Part shown: piece by piece, positions 31,675 through 43,700 of the stretch
How the letters are laid out: the number at the start of each line of letters is the position of its first letter
How positions within the stretch are numbered: position 1 is the first letter of the stretch
Assembly: GCA_030435675.1 (NCBI GenBank)
Contig: CM059622.1
Location: 15,872,001 to 15,936,000, forward strand
DNA length: 64,000 nt
Source: Steinernema hermaphroditum
Lineage: Eukaryota; Nematoda; Chromadorea; Rhabditida; Steinernematidae
Reading direction: 5' to 3'
Notes under the pieces: generated by a model
Seen by the model: only the letters and a program-made list of their open reading frames with translations
Told to the model about the DNA's origin: nothing
The model's database searches: none
Made by a program: the position numbers and the translations under genes

Positions 31675-32291
31675 TGAACTATATCAAAAAGATAACAAAA
31701 AAGGTACATTCAACAAAAGGAAGACGCTTTTTCAGATCTCCGTCTAGTATTCACACTACGGAGTTTCCATTCGAACGAAAAGATTCCCGCCAATTTTAAA
31801 AGGCGAGCAGTGATAACCAATCGGGTCCACAGCAGCGTCTGAATGCGCCAAAAAGGGCTGAACAAATGGAACACTCTCGTGACCCAATCAGATATGTGAC
31901 CCAGTCGCACCCTGTTTCACACGGAATTGAGCGAAGCGAGGTCGCCACGCAGCAGAGAAAAACGTTAGAAACAGCTTGTCTCTCTAAGAACATCACGCAC
32001 AACTCATGCAGAGCATCACAACAAAGCAGAACTTTGATGTCCGCTCGAAAAAAACCAACTGTGAGGATGACTAAAGCGGCTCAGAAAAGACGAATAGAAG
32101 AAAAGACGCGGAACCGCCTACTCCATCCAAATAATCGAAAGATAAAACACGTTAGAACCGTTGCACTGAAATTTATATTACATATATTACGATAGTTACA
32201 TACACCAAAAGAAAGGAGAATAAGTTACACAATACATTCGCTGTCGTTCGGATATTTACAATTTAATAACTCAAGAGACCGTTTGTATTCA
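31675..32291. other. Gap between the MOB4 and thymidylate kinase genes
   Basis: 617 nt with no supported gene. Too long for a typical SL2-type operon spacer, and no U-rich element was identified with confidence. Confidence 0.45.
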
Positions 32292-33371
32292 TCATGACGC
32301 CTGCTGCTGTTCCGAGAGGATCGGAACGATCAGATGCTCCTGCGACATCAAGTTGTACTTCATGACAAATGACGTGAAACGTCGGCAAAGATTCGTCTCA
32401 GCCTGAAAGAAAACGCAAAAATCTCAAAAATGTGCAAAATCGACCATACCTCAAAGTTATCAAAAATCTGTCGGTGGTGGAAGTAGGCGTGTGAGAAGAT
32501 TCGATAGACTCGTCGGCACACAGATCCGATCTTAGCAATCGAAGATTCCTTGATGCTCACGCGGCTGGGGAAATAGCGGTTGTTGTTCAGTAGCGACGCG
32601 GCGCCGTCCAAAGTATGTCGTGTGTAGTCGATAGCCGTGCACTCCTTTGGGTTCTTATGCGCGGCACACAGGAATATCCACTGTTCGGTGGCGGTCATCT
32701 GGCTGCAGGTGTCAGGCTTGCATTCTTCCTAAAGAACAAACGAATGTACATGATGGTGTATAGCGGGGTATAATGGAACAAAACACATCCTCAACAATCT
32801 CAGAACTTTACAGTATTCAATACCCAAGTGAAAGTCCATCAGAATAGCCAGTGTCAGACAAATACAACCCAATGGCTCGCTCGTGAACGTCTAGAATAAG
32901 GTGTCGGCAGACGAGACTACCTGCCAGACACTATTCTGGGTGATTGGGCGAAAAATTGAGCAGTGGATCTCATCTAATACGCGTTGACTAATGTATGAAA
33001 CATATCGCGAACTAGAACTCGAGACTCGAGCACTGTGAAGCTTGCTTACCTGCAAAAGCACAGCTAATCCGTTGAGCTGCATGGAAAACTGGCGAAGATG
33101 CTCGTACTTCCACACACCCTCCTCCACTCCGTTCGGGCAGTTCAGGATGGTTTCGATGTCGGCGCAGTCCTTGCGGATAGTCTGCTGGATCCACTGCTGC
33201 ACGTTCAGCGTGCTATCCATCTCGTCGAACGCCATGTCCGGCCATTTGCACCATTCCTGAAAACAAGGAGTCACTAGATTCCGCGCACAAAGCAGCCCGT
33301 ACTTCTCGCTTCGTTCCGGGATCGTTGCGTCGGTAGAACTGCGGTGGAGGCTGAGAATCTACTTGACTCAT
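32292..33371 (-). CDS. MOB4: MOB4 / phocein, STRIPAK component
   Basis: Exons 33371-33303, 33256-33050, 32728-32450 and 32402-32292 give 221 residues. Conserved blocks [76 protein letters not shown] and [16 protein letters not shown] match MOB4 almost residue for residue. The zinc-binding Cys/His set of the MOB fold (EECKPDTC and HAYFHH) is present. The protein is a subunit of the striatin-interacting phosphatase and kinase complex. It lies on the same strand between a UBE2W gene and the thymidylate kinase. Confidence 0.96.
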
Positions 33372-33772
33372 CGCTGGCGCAAGTTGCACGACGATCCGGA
33401 GAGGTTCGAGGAAAGAGCGACTGTGGAGAGGGGCCGCTCGTGGAACGTTTTGTTACACTAATGGCATATGGCGCGTTGCGCGACAGGCTGTTCGTTGTGG
33501 GATCGCGCTCGCGAAGGGCAAAGGCTCCAAGGTCCATACGGAAGGAAGCCTCAAAACAGAGGATTTTATGGGATCAAAATTATATAATAAAGACATCCCT
33601 CTCATTCCTTCCCGAAGAAGGCACACACACAAGCATAGGTAACTTATGCACTCAAGAACATCTTTATCATTTACACCACAAAAGTAACATCATGATATTA
33701 TGTCGTTTTCACACATAAGTGAATAAAGCTTTAACCTCGTCTTGTACGCGCACGTACAGACATCAAAGTACA

Positions 33773-34286
33773 TCAGCACTGGCTGTCACGGTAGGTGCCG
33801 TCGAAATAGCGATAGTCGGGACTCTTGTCTTTCAAACGCGCGCTGTAGGAGTCGTTGTCCCGAGGCCACTCCTTCTTCTTGCAGCTGGACAGCATCGACA
33901 GGATGCCGATGCAAACCGCCTGGATGTCGAGAGTGGGGCTCCATTCGTTGCCAAGGGTCGAGATGCAGATGTGGCCGTTGGAGTAGACGTGCGGGTTACA
34001 GGGGACCTGTTCGCTGATGAACACGACCTAAAGACTCGTTTGCTATGGATAGAAAGGACAGATTCACCTCTGGCGGCTTGAAGGGATAGTCGTCGGTGAA
34101 CTTGACGCGAAGCACGTACTCCTCTCCCTCGTAGATCGTTCCCTGGGCGGCCTTGACGTTGATGAACCACATCTTCGCGTCCTCGGCTGTTTTCTCCATG
34201 TCGAGGGCCATGCCATGGGGAGGGTTCTCGGTGAAGCGCTTGAGCTCCATTTTGATGCGGACCATCGGTCCCGACTTGGCCGCCAT
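33773..34286 (-). CDS. ubc-16: Ubiquitin-conjugating enzyme, UBE2W type, copy A
   Basis: Exons 34286-34068 and 34027-33773 encode 157 residues. The UBC fold is complete: KMELKRFTENPPHGM helix, GTIYEGEEYVLRVKF, YPFKPPEV, and the active-site cysteine in HVYSNGHICISTL, then WSPTL and SMLSSCK. The YRYFDGTYRDSQC end corresponds to the WWYHDDTC end peculiar to UBE2W. UBE2W attaches ubiquitin to protein N-termini. The ATG follows GTTTCAG by 15 nt, a likely trans-splice acceptor. A second copy lies at 44181-44679. Confidence 0.92.
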
Positions 34287-36637
34287 GACGAGGGCAGTGA
34301 ACTGAAACGAGAACAGCAAGTGAGGCCGAGGTGACGGGTGTTGCTAGGGAACAAAGCACGAGTTCGCGTCACCAATTAGTGGATCTCGTGACAGGAGATT
34401 ACACGGAAATAAGATTAGGGGAAGGGGAGGGGATCAACGATGGAGGTACCAATCGGATTTCTAATAAAACAGGCGTATCCTTGAGCTGTGTTTGATGAAC
34501 ATTTGGATTCGGAAAAGCCCACAAGATGTCCTATCTACAGAAGGAAGTACTTACATGAACTAACCTATCATCTCTATCCGATAAAATCTAAAGTTTTCGC
34601 ACCAAATTTCAAAACCTCACACCCCAATAAGCACAAATTAGATTATAGCAGGTCGCATCCGAACGGTCGACGTTTGCGAGTCGCGCATGGCCACAAAGAG
34701 GCGTCACAATCAAGTGGACGGCGTCGCCTCTCATCAAGCACTGGCGCGAAAATCCATCTATAGATCAGTGGGGGCGTTGCTAAGTGACGCAACGCTACAA
34801 TTTCGCCTTTCAATTGGTAATGAGAATGTCGCTACTCAGGAGTTAGATGGTCGGGGCTATATTAGGAGACAGAACACTTCTCATTGTCGTGACGCAAGCC
34901 ATGAAAACAAATGATTACGTCAAGAGTAATGGGAAGCTCCTGAGCTCCTGAGACGAAGCGCTACATGAGTGAGTGATGAAGGTAAGAGTCAAGATTGCTG
35001 TTTATCAGCATGCGACATCTCTGTTGACGGAGGTGTGAATATGGTAATTGACGGGCAATAAAAGGGCGTGAGAACGGCAGACGGAGTTGTTTTCCTTGCA
35101 TGTCAAAAAATGTTTTGGCGACGCAAGATGAGCAACAAAAGGCCCGGAAGTGTTTGTGAGGCCAGTGGGTGGGAATCAGTTGGTAGAAGATGGACCTACT
35201 GCATGGGGTCACGTAGCCAGTATAAGGACAGTAAGAACAGCTGATTTGAACTTTTTTTTAAATTGTCGATGGTGATTGATTGACAACCGATTTGGAGAAA
35301 TCGGACTACGAAAAACACATACACTCTGCCAGCCTCTCTGATTCAAAATGATACAAAACGATACTTCCTGGAAGAATGACTGCGTCGCCAGACAGGTGAT
35401 TCATCACTTTCCCACATTCGTGTTCCCATCAGCTCGAGAACGAGTCTATTGACTAATCGGTAAATGGAAAAGGATCTTTCTGAGAAATAAGAAGGACTGT
35501 TTAATATCCAGCTTACACAGGATGGCTTCCAAAATGTCAGATGCTCGGGTTAAGATTAGTCAGGGCTAGGGAGTCGAACGCACTGGACCTCGCTTATTCT
35601 CAAACTTTGAAGCCGTATCTTAGTAGTAAATCCTAAAAGGATCTGTATAAGACAAATTCGGACCCATCACAATCTATGACCTCAATTAGACCCCGACTGT
35701 TTAGAATCTTGACGATTCTACCGACCGGCTATGGGGTGGCCGCCATAGAAGGGATCAGCGACGAATCTGGTCGCAATTGAACATATGAGACATACGACTC
35801 TTTGTTTAGAGATATGATACGGTTTTTAGTGAAAAGTGAAAGAGTAGAAGTGAAAAGACATTTCATCAAAATTGAGCGCAAATGTTGTTTACTTTTGCAT
35901 TAATTTCTGAGCATCATCGTCACCGTAAATGTGTTAGCCGTCAAAGACAACTTCCTCCCACTTCCAACCCTACTGCAGTGAATTACCCGAATCTGTTCCA
36001 CGCCGACTCGTGTATGTACTGTAGATATCTCGTATGTACTGCAACCTGGATATTTTCAGTAGGACATGCTTGTACCCTCCCTTGTCAGAGTTAGAAGTGT
36101 TCCAGCCGCCACCACCGAAAAACAGTTCCCACGACCGACAAGGTGTGGATGGGAAAGTGCCGTTGGCATTAAGATCCGGTTTTATCGAAGTTCTAGAAAA
36201 GTATATGGAAAATTTGGCTTAAAGGACTCACCAAAAGCCTTGATGCTTACACATTCACAAGTCACTCGTGTCACATTCACAAGATCTTAAATTCTGCACT
36301 GTAGCGTCGCCTCCTTCCCTATCAAGATCTTGTCATCTCTACATAGACTAGATAACAAGAAATCTGTGTTAGATAGAGATTCGGCCACTTAACAAGATCC
36401 CACTCTCCATGCCCATTCCCGTCAACCTTGAAAGCGTACACTTACTTCATCACATTAGGCAAACAGAGGCGAAAGTGGGTGCTCATTTGACCTCATGACG
36501 AAGTATCCCTTTCGCGGACCTCCGTTGACGCTCTTATCGATCGTCGGCCGCATTGTGCAATCGCGAGTCTCGAACAATAGTCGACGCCGGCGCGCTACGC
36601 GCATGACCTAACCGTCCTCATACGCACATCATATGTG
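34287..36637. other. 2.35-kb intergenic region
   Basis: No gene recognised on either strand. Short frames lack splice support. A TCGAAC-containing stretch near 35570 vaguely resembles a tRNA T arm but no cloverleaf forms. The region separates two divergent genes and probably holds their promoters. Confidence 0.45.
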
Positions 36638-38509
36638 ATGGCCGCCGTCCGCGTAATTTTCGCTCTCTCGTTCGCTGGATGCGCGATCTTCGCGGCAGAT
36701 GCGAGCGCGAAGTCTTCGCTGCCCATGGTGGCCTTCTACTGCGGCTACCGTAACCAGTTCATGAACGAAGAAGGCCTGTGGCAGACGGACAATTCCACTT
36801 ATTCTCGATGTGTTGGAAAAGACAACGATATCGTGAAATACTGTCAACAGGTAGCCGGCCCTATTCCCCTATATCACCAGTCCTCTGATTCTTGTAGGTG
36901 TATCCTTACGGTCACGTCACCAGTACAGTCAAGTATCAACAGGTCGTGGCCATAGGAAACTGGCTGAATATAACGAGTAATAAGTTCCTTTCGGCGAAGA
37001 GGCTAATCACTCCTTATATCTGCTTGAGTATGTCTTGAGTTTTGGATTGTAGATTTGAGTTTATTTTTTAAGGTAATGGACATCACGAAGAACATGTTCT
37101 CGTGCCCAGGAACTGTCAGCTCTTTGAAGTGAGCAAGGAGCTGTGCAGGGACGACCAGCATTGGCTGAGCGAAGCTCAAGCTAACTGTCAGAAGGTATGT
37201 TGACGATTTGGTTCTTGGAAAGTTTAAATTGATCAGCTTTACCTTTGGCATAGGGAATCCCTAGTAGTGGACCCCTAAAAAGATTCCCCTTAAGTGCGAT
37301 CAAAAGGTTCCCCAAATGGACGTTATCGAAATGTTCGAAATCATCCAAAAATACCTGGTGGTGGTGAACGAAAAACCACACAAAATAATCACAATCCTGA
37401 CCACCAGTCACTAGGTGCATGGGCAAGTCAGCGCAGTGGAGCAGTCGTTGCTTAGTCATTGATCACTGGTCACTGGCTCGCAGCGATGACTGGACCTATG
37501 CTGAGCATAAAAGAATGGCTGAAAATGGCCAATAAAGTGATAAGAAGATCGTTCACCATTCCTTTCCATAGAATTGCGAAGCTCAAAAAACGCAGTCTCG
37601 TCTCGGAATGCAGACTTTTCAGTTCTTTTTTGGTGTTTTTAACTAAATCGAACATCAAGGTCATCGCTTCTTGGCTCACCTTTTACGAGTTCCTGCTCCA
37701 CATCGGGTGCTGACATGATGATCACTTGACTTATGAAATCCGAGGTCTTAGGTTTAGGCTACAAAGCGTAGGCGTTATCGCCTTCACTGCAGTGACCCAT
37801 CAAAGTGATTTTACTTAGATCTCCCCCAAAGACACTAATCTACTTCTAGACGAACTTTAGAGCTGTCAGTTGATCAAAAACGAGATCGAATCATACACCT
37901 TTACTCTAGCTCATGCCATGTAAAGCGATATTTTGCACTGTCGAGAGGGTTTGCATCTCTGGCGCTAGTCACTCAGCCTTCTTGATGTGATAGAAAGGAG
38001 GTGGATCGATAGAATACCCACGCTTGCATGTACCGTTACCATTTTACAGCTTCATGGAACAATATACTCACATCAAACGATCAACCCTTGCTCGAGCGGT
38101 CACTTCAAAGGAGCTTCTTACGTGTGTTGTGCAAAGGACTCTAAAGGTGAATCTCTTTTCCGTCCCGTTCATATTCAATAAACGTCTTGTAGGTCTTCGT
38201 GACACTGACCACCCCGAAAACTCGGCAACTCCTCACCCCGAGCCAGAAGACACGAAATTCCAAAAAGTGTGCAAATCGATTCTCGAATTGATCTCCGATT
38301 ACTGGAAGTTTATGGTGTTGGTTCTGGCCATCGTCATCGGAGTCGGCATCGGCTACTTGGCGCTTCGTTGCGAAAGAAGGGACGGCTTTGAGCAGGTCGC
38401 GAAGGAAGGAAGCGAATCGACCGAAGACCTCGTTTTCGAGTACCGTAATACCGCTTATGAAAGTGAGCGGAATAAGACCCGGAAACCGACATATCCAGCT
38501 CAAGTATAA
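36638..38509 (+). CDS. apl-1-like: Short APP-like membrane protein: E1 domain, membrane segment, NxxY tail, no E2
   Basis: Exons 36638-36850, 36898-37027, 37073-37194, 38050-38146 and 38193-38509 join in phase to 292 residues. Parts: signal peptide (1-23); growth-factor-like domain (PMVAFYCGYRNQF, YSRCVGK, IVKYCQQVYP); copper-binding-like domain (VPRNCQLFE, LCRDDQHWL, ANCQK, NPCSSGHFKGASYVCC), all alignable with amyloid-precursor E1; a Pro/Glu-rich linker of only about 35 residues; one membrane helix (about 227-245); and a 47-residue cytoplasmic tail with EYRNTAY (271-276), matching the position of the APP YENPTY endocytic motif. The large E2 domain is missing. The 855-nt intron 3 has no E2-like exon that I can find. 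Role likely adhesion or signalling; unproven. Confidence 0.85.
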
Positions 38510-38835
38510 CATCTTTGCATGTCGTTGTTTTTTTTTTGTTGATTACGGGTACATACAATAAAGCATAATTCAATAATGTAGTTCTACATCAGATGTTCCA
38601 CTGCAAAACTTGAAAACTAAAAGCAATCAGCTGTTTAACATGTTCCCTTAGTGGAACATTGCTTCAAAAAACTGACCGCCGTAGCAGAACACTCTGCAGT
38701 GAGGGTGGGTAGAACCTGTTTCTGGGTGAAACGATCTGTTATATAAGTGAGCCGATAGCCACGAAAAGTCAGTCATCATCTGATTCTTCAAGGTTCGCTA
38801 CAGCTCCAGTAGATACAGTCTCAACTACGATTTAG
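38510..38835. other. Collagen upstream region
   Basis: Contains a TATATAAG box at about 38740 and the APP-like gene polyadenylation signal AATAAAGC near 38560. No other feature. Confidence 0.5.
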
Positions 38836-39705
38836 ATGACGAGCGGAACCAACCTCTTGGTGAATGTCGCCTCGGCCGGAAGCGGAATCGTCATCGTCGC
38901 CTGCCTTCTGGCGGTCGCCAACCTCTACCAGGACATCAACTCCCTCTACGATGAGGTGACTACCGAGATCAGCGACTTCCGTACCATCGCCAATGATGCC
39001 TGGGTGAGCATGGTCGCCGCCCAGGGCCGTATCCCCGCCGGAGAGACGAAGCGCGCCCAGTTTGGCATGCTCGTCGGACGTAACAAGCGCCAGGCCGCCT
39101 GCAACTGTGGCGCCCGCTCCAACAACTGCCCCGCTGGACCTCCCGGTCCTCCTGGACCCGCCGGAGAGCCCGGACACGATGGACTCCGTGGTCACGATGG
39201 ACAGTCCGGCGCCCCCGGCATCTCCCTCGTCCTCAACACTGTCCGCCCTGGCTGCATTCAGTGCCCCGCCGGTCCTCCTGGTCCCCCTGGACCCGACGGA
39301 CCTGCCGGACCTCAGGGACCCAGCGGTCAACCCGGCCAAGATGCCCTCGGAGGTGGACAGGGACGCCCTGGACCTGCTGGACCCGCTGGAGACGCTGGCG
39401 CCCCCGGAGCTCCTGGAGCCGCTGGACAGCCTGGTGCTCCCGGACAAGACGGATTCCGCGGACGTGGTGCTCCCGGACCCAGGGGACCTTCTGGCGCTCC
39501 TGGACCCGCTGGAGCCCCTGGAAACAACGGAGCCGCCGGTCAGCCCGGAGCCCAAGGAGCTGCTGGTCCTCAGGGACCCGCTGGAAGCCCTGGAGCCCGT
39601 GGATCTGACGGACACCCCGGAGGAGCTGGAGGCGTCGGAGTTCCCGGCCACGACGCTTCTTACTGCCCTTGCCCTCCTCGCACCTCTAGCTTCAAGAAGG
39701 CTTAA
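38836..39705 (+). CDS. col: Cuticle collagen, single exon, 289 residues
   Basis: An uninterrupted frame encodes a Col_cuticle_N segment ([19 protein letters not shown]), the TIANDAW box, cleavage site GRNKRQ, the [10 protein letters not shown] pair, Gly-X-Y blocks split at RPGCIQC, and the YCPCPPR end box. ATG follows GATTTAG directly, consistent with a trans-splice acceptor. Unlike the two other collagens here it has no intron after the N-terminal domain. AATAAA lies at about 39736. It uses strongly biased C/G-ending codons, as highly expressed collagens do. Confidence 0.96.
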   Translation: MTSGTNLLVNVASAGSGIVIVACLLAVANLYQDINSLYDEVTTEISDFRTIANDAWVSMVAAQGRIPAGETKRAQFGMLVGRNKRQAACNCGARSNNCPAGPPGPPGPAGEPGHDGLRGHDGQSGAPGISLVLNTVRPGCIQCPAGPPGPPGPDGPAGPQGPSGQPGQDALGGGQGRPGPAGPAGDAGAPGAPGAAGQPGAPGQDGFRGRGAPGPRGPSGAPGPAGAPGNNGAAGQPGAQGAAGPQGPAGSPGARGSDGHPGGAGGVGVPGHDASYCPCPPRTSSFKKA

Positions 39706-39898
39706 GTGTTCGGATGTGTGATTCTTTGAAAGATGAATAAAGTCTTTTGCATGCTTTCCCACATTATCACAGATTTCTAGCAATTCGCGGCGGTCAAGAT
39801 CAAGGGAAATGTGCGAAATGGTTACGATTCTGAAGTGCTTATGAAAAGATAAGATAATCATCAAGGATTTTTATTTCAACGCTTTTTAAGTCAACATT

Positions 39899-40402
39899 TC
39901 AAGCACGACGCCTCTTCAAATCGCCTTCTTCGTTCTCTTCAGTCATCGGACGCTTCTTGTCATCCTCAAGGCCCAGCCACTGGGTCATTTGTTCGGACGA
40001 CAATCCCTCCAGTCGGCTGTGGACGTACTTGATCAGGTTCTCTGTCAAAAGGCCACACTCGAAGAAGTAAGCCGCGACGATGAGTTTGGAAAGATCGGCG
40101 CGATCGAGAGATTCGAATAGGTCTTCTTCTTCCTGTGGAAGACCGACGGTGTAGCGATTCTGAAGAAGTTGTTCCTCCGAAATAGGTTCTTCCAGGTTCA
40201 CCAGTTTGATCCACTCGCCGAGATGCTTGAGGGTTGAGCTGTCTAGGGAGAAAAGGGGAATGACTTCCTTGGTGGCGTCTTCCGGCGATTCGAAGCCATG
40301 ATCAGAGAACATTTGCTGGAGAAGGCTTGAGTGGACGGCGAACGAGGTGGGGAAGTGGAAGATGTGGCCTTCGTTGGATTCGAATTGCAGGAAAGAGGCC
40401 AT
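39899..40402 (-). CDS. skr: Skp1-related (SKR) protein, 167 residues
   Basis: Single exon. Begins with FQFESNEGHIFHF, the Skp1 BTB/POZ strand pattern, followed by VHSSLLQQM, the DSSTLKHLGEWIKL helix, and DLSKLIVAAYFFECGLLTENLIKYV, corresponding to Skp1 [24 protein letters not shown]. The C-terminal Skp1 helix follows (LSSEQMTQWLGL) with a basic KRRRA end. Divergent from canonical Skp1, as are many nematode SKRs. It would bridge cullin to F-box proteins, two candidates for which lie in this window. Confidence 0.8.
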   Translation of the reverse strand: MASFLQFESNEGHIFHFPTSFAVHSSLLQQMFSDHGFESPEDATKEVIPLFSLDSSTLKHLGEWIKLVNLEEPISEEQLLQNRYTVGLPQEEEDLFESLDRADLSKLIVAAYFFECGLLTENLIKYVHSRLEGLSSEQMTQWLGLEDDKKRPMTEENEEGDLKRRRA

Positions 40403-40761
40403 TTTGTGGGTTGAAGGCAGAGGTTTTTGTAGTTTCGCTTAGGAAGAGTATATGTATGGTAGAAATGGCCGAAAAGCGATGCCAAACATGTGAGAAAGCA
40501 ATGCATTCTCGGTCCTTGGCGTTCCTGGCCGCTTCCTATTGCTCTTACCCTTCAACGATTGATTCAAATTCAAATTGAATTTCATAACTGTTACTGTAGA
40601 TCTCACAACGGGACCGAGAATGATGACCAACGAGTTCGTTGCGCTCGTTCGTTCATTCGGTTGTCTTTGCGCTAAAAAGAAACGGCAGCATTTGTCTTCC
40701 ACATCCACCGCGTAAACGTGATCTTCTATGTCTTCGTATCATAATTACCAAACTGTTCCAG

Positions 40762-43700
40762 ATGAATCTTCGCACCGACGTGAAGCAGCTCACCGAAGGG
40801 CAGCCGATTCTGCTGCGCAACTTTGTGGACTCATTTCCCGTCCACAGCGTCAAGGCTCTCTGTCGGAGCGTCAACTTTTTTTACTGTTGTGGAAAGATCA
40901 GGATCAACATCAACAGCGCTGTGTGCTACGCCATGAACAGATGGAAGCACTGCCAGAGGCGCGACTCGTCTACCGGCAGAGCAAAAAACAACGATCGAGC
41001 CCGACGCTACCGTCTGCGGGTGAGTTTAAATTTTTGGTGATTGTTTAGTTATTGCTTTTAGATGGCCAGGATGCGCTATCATCCAACAGCTGATCGACCG
41101 CAGCAGTTCAAACGTTCAGACGTTCAACAGTTCAGACGCAATGGTGACCATGAGGACATGCTGAACACAGCTTCAGCAGAACTGAACCCTGAGGTAATCA
41201 CAGGCTCTCATTTTATAAAAATCTCTATGTTTTGTCCTTTCAGAACAACTCTGTGGCTTCAAGTCGTCTTCATCGACATTTGTAACGTTTAGCGTTGTAT
41301 GGTGCTTGTATCGTTGCTGTTTCCAGACACTCTGGAAAAGTTAACGCTGGAGAGCTTAAAAAGCTTCTCCAGCAAGCTCCAGAAACTGGATCAAAATCAG
41401 CAGCTTCTTATTCGGCCATCAAGCTCTCAAGTGAAGAATTTCCTGCACTCAACTCCAGCAGAGAACATCTGTATTTATGCTTTCTTGGTCCTTCTAATGT
41501 ATACTTGCAGGAAATCAGAACAATATACTTGCAGGAAATCAGAACAACGGTCCTCCACAAAGAATTCCCGTGCTGTCGTGTCGGACCACCCTGCACGACA
41601 AGTGGCTTCATCCAAGCTTAATGAAATCGCTGTAGTGCGTCACAACATTTTTGAATTTGATGAGGTTAGTGATTGCATTTGTAGTTTCTGGACTGATAGC
41701 CCTTCTCTTCAGGTCAGCCGCATCCCAGAAGTTCGTGGCTCATCGGCCGTGTTGGTCGAACACCTCCGGTAACTTCAGCTCTCTCTTGTTTGGATTCTGT
41801 ATCGTAGTTAGTTCCAGGCTTCGTGGAAACGTCCGTGCTGTCGTGCCGGAACACCCTGCACGACAACTGGCTTCATCCACAATTAATGAACCCGCTATAG
41901 TGCGTCATAACATTTCTGGATTTTCCGAGGTTTGTGGTTGCATTTATTTCTGGGCTGATAGCCCTTCTCTTCAGGTCAGCCGCATCCCTGAAGTTCGTGA
42001 CTCATCAACCGCATTGATCGATGATCTCCGGTAATTTTAGCTTTCTCTTGTTTGCACTCTGTATCGTAATTATTTGCAGGCTTCCTGGAAACGTCCATGC
42101 CGTCGTGCCCGAACGCCCTACACGACAAGTGGTTTCATCCACAACAAATGAACGCGCTGTAGTGCAACAAAACTCTGGATTCGCTGAGGTAAGTGGTTGC
42201 ATTTCCGATAGTGTTTCCGGACTAATAATCCCTCTCTTCAGGTCAATCGCATCTCCGGCATCCCTGAGGTTCGTGGCTCATCGGCCTTGTTGGTCGAAGA
42301 TGCCCGGTAATTTTAGCTCTCTCTTGGTTGGGCAATTGTATCGTAATTACTTCAAGCCTTGCCAAAAACGTCCATGCTGTCGTGTCGGACCACCCTGCAC
42401 GACAAGTGGCTTCATCCACACTAAATGACCGCGCTGCAGTGCAACAAAACTCTGGATTCGCTGAGGTCAGTGGTTGCATTTCCGATGGTGTTTGTGGACT
42501 AACAGCCCTTCTTTTCAGGTCAGTCGCATTTCCAGCATTCCTGAAGTTTGTCACTCGTCGGCCTTGTTGATCGAAGATGCCCGGTAATTTCAGCGCTCTC
42601 TTGTTCGAACTTAGAATCGTAGTTATTTCCAGGCTTCCTAGAAACGTCCGCTCTGTCAAGCGTGAACAGGTTCTTCACCGAACAGAAGTAGCTGGTGCAG
42701 TTGACTCGCAGCGATTTACTTGGGTAAGCAGTGCAACCAAAATCGTCGCTGCTGAAATTTGCCGTTCCAGGTCGAGAACCTCCGCAAATTGGCTGAAGAA
42801 GCTTCTCGTCAAGAAGTCATAAGTCAAGAAGTCCAGAAGATCCTCAAATTGGATGAAGCTTCATCTTCTCCTTCAGCCTTTCCGCTCGTTCCGAGCGGAC
42901 ATATTAAGCAAGTTCTCTTCGATGTTGTGTGGTTTTATATAACTACTTGTAGGGAATCTGGACAGCTTTCTCCAGTTGGAGATGCACCACAGAGCGCTCG
43001 CCAACATGGACCATCAGTGGCTGAAAGCGCAAGCAGTACTTCCGCGGGAATCAACTCTGCCGGGAGCCCTTTGTATGTTCTCTGTGTGGTTCAGCCTCTC
43101 CATTGGCTATTTTCAGGCATAACTACTCTCTTAGTGAATGTCTTGAAGGTGCGCGCCTTTCGGAGGTAAAGGATCATGCAATATCGGAAACGATTTTCTC
43201 ACTTAGGTGATCCGTGGAATCTTGAAAGAGAATCCACTGCTTCGACCTCCAATCCAGCGAGGATGTTCTAAGACTTGTGGTTCTGTGAAGAATGCTCTGG
43301 CTGGAAAAGATAATGCTTGTGCTGCCGTGCCCGAACATCCTTCTCCTGGAGCTGCGTGGATTTTATTCCTTTTCACTGTTCTAACTTCATTCATTTAGGC
43401 AGAGGGCATCGGCGGAACCCACAGCGAAATCCATCTTTGCGAGTGCAAAACGACCTCCAGCTCTTCGTATGTTGTAATCTGCTCTGACGACTATTTAAAC
43501 TGCATTTCTAGGCAGGATCGTCCAGTATCCCGCATTGTTAGAGATCCTTTCGCAGGTTACAACAAGTCGATCCAGGACATTCCATGCGGCGTCCCGGTTG
43601 AGTATCGCCTCTCGATGCTCATTTCCTGTCGCAAGATGTGCCAGATGTCAGGTGAAGGCAGAGAAACCGTTCGCTTTCCACCGCTCCAGCCGCATCGCCT

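Noticed and set aside
35560..35640. tRNA-like stretch with GAGTCGAAC
   Set aside because: No acceptor or anticodon stem can be paired.
40728..41048. Alternative Gln-rich frame from an ATG at 40728 overlapping the CNOT2 start
   Set aside because: Its exon end has phase 1 and the next exon has a stop in that phase, whereas the frame from 40762 joins in phase 0 and uses preferred codons.
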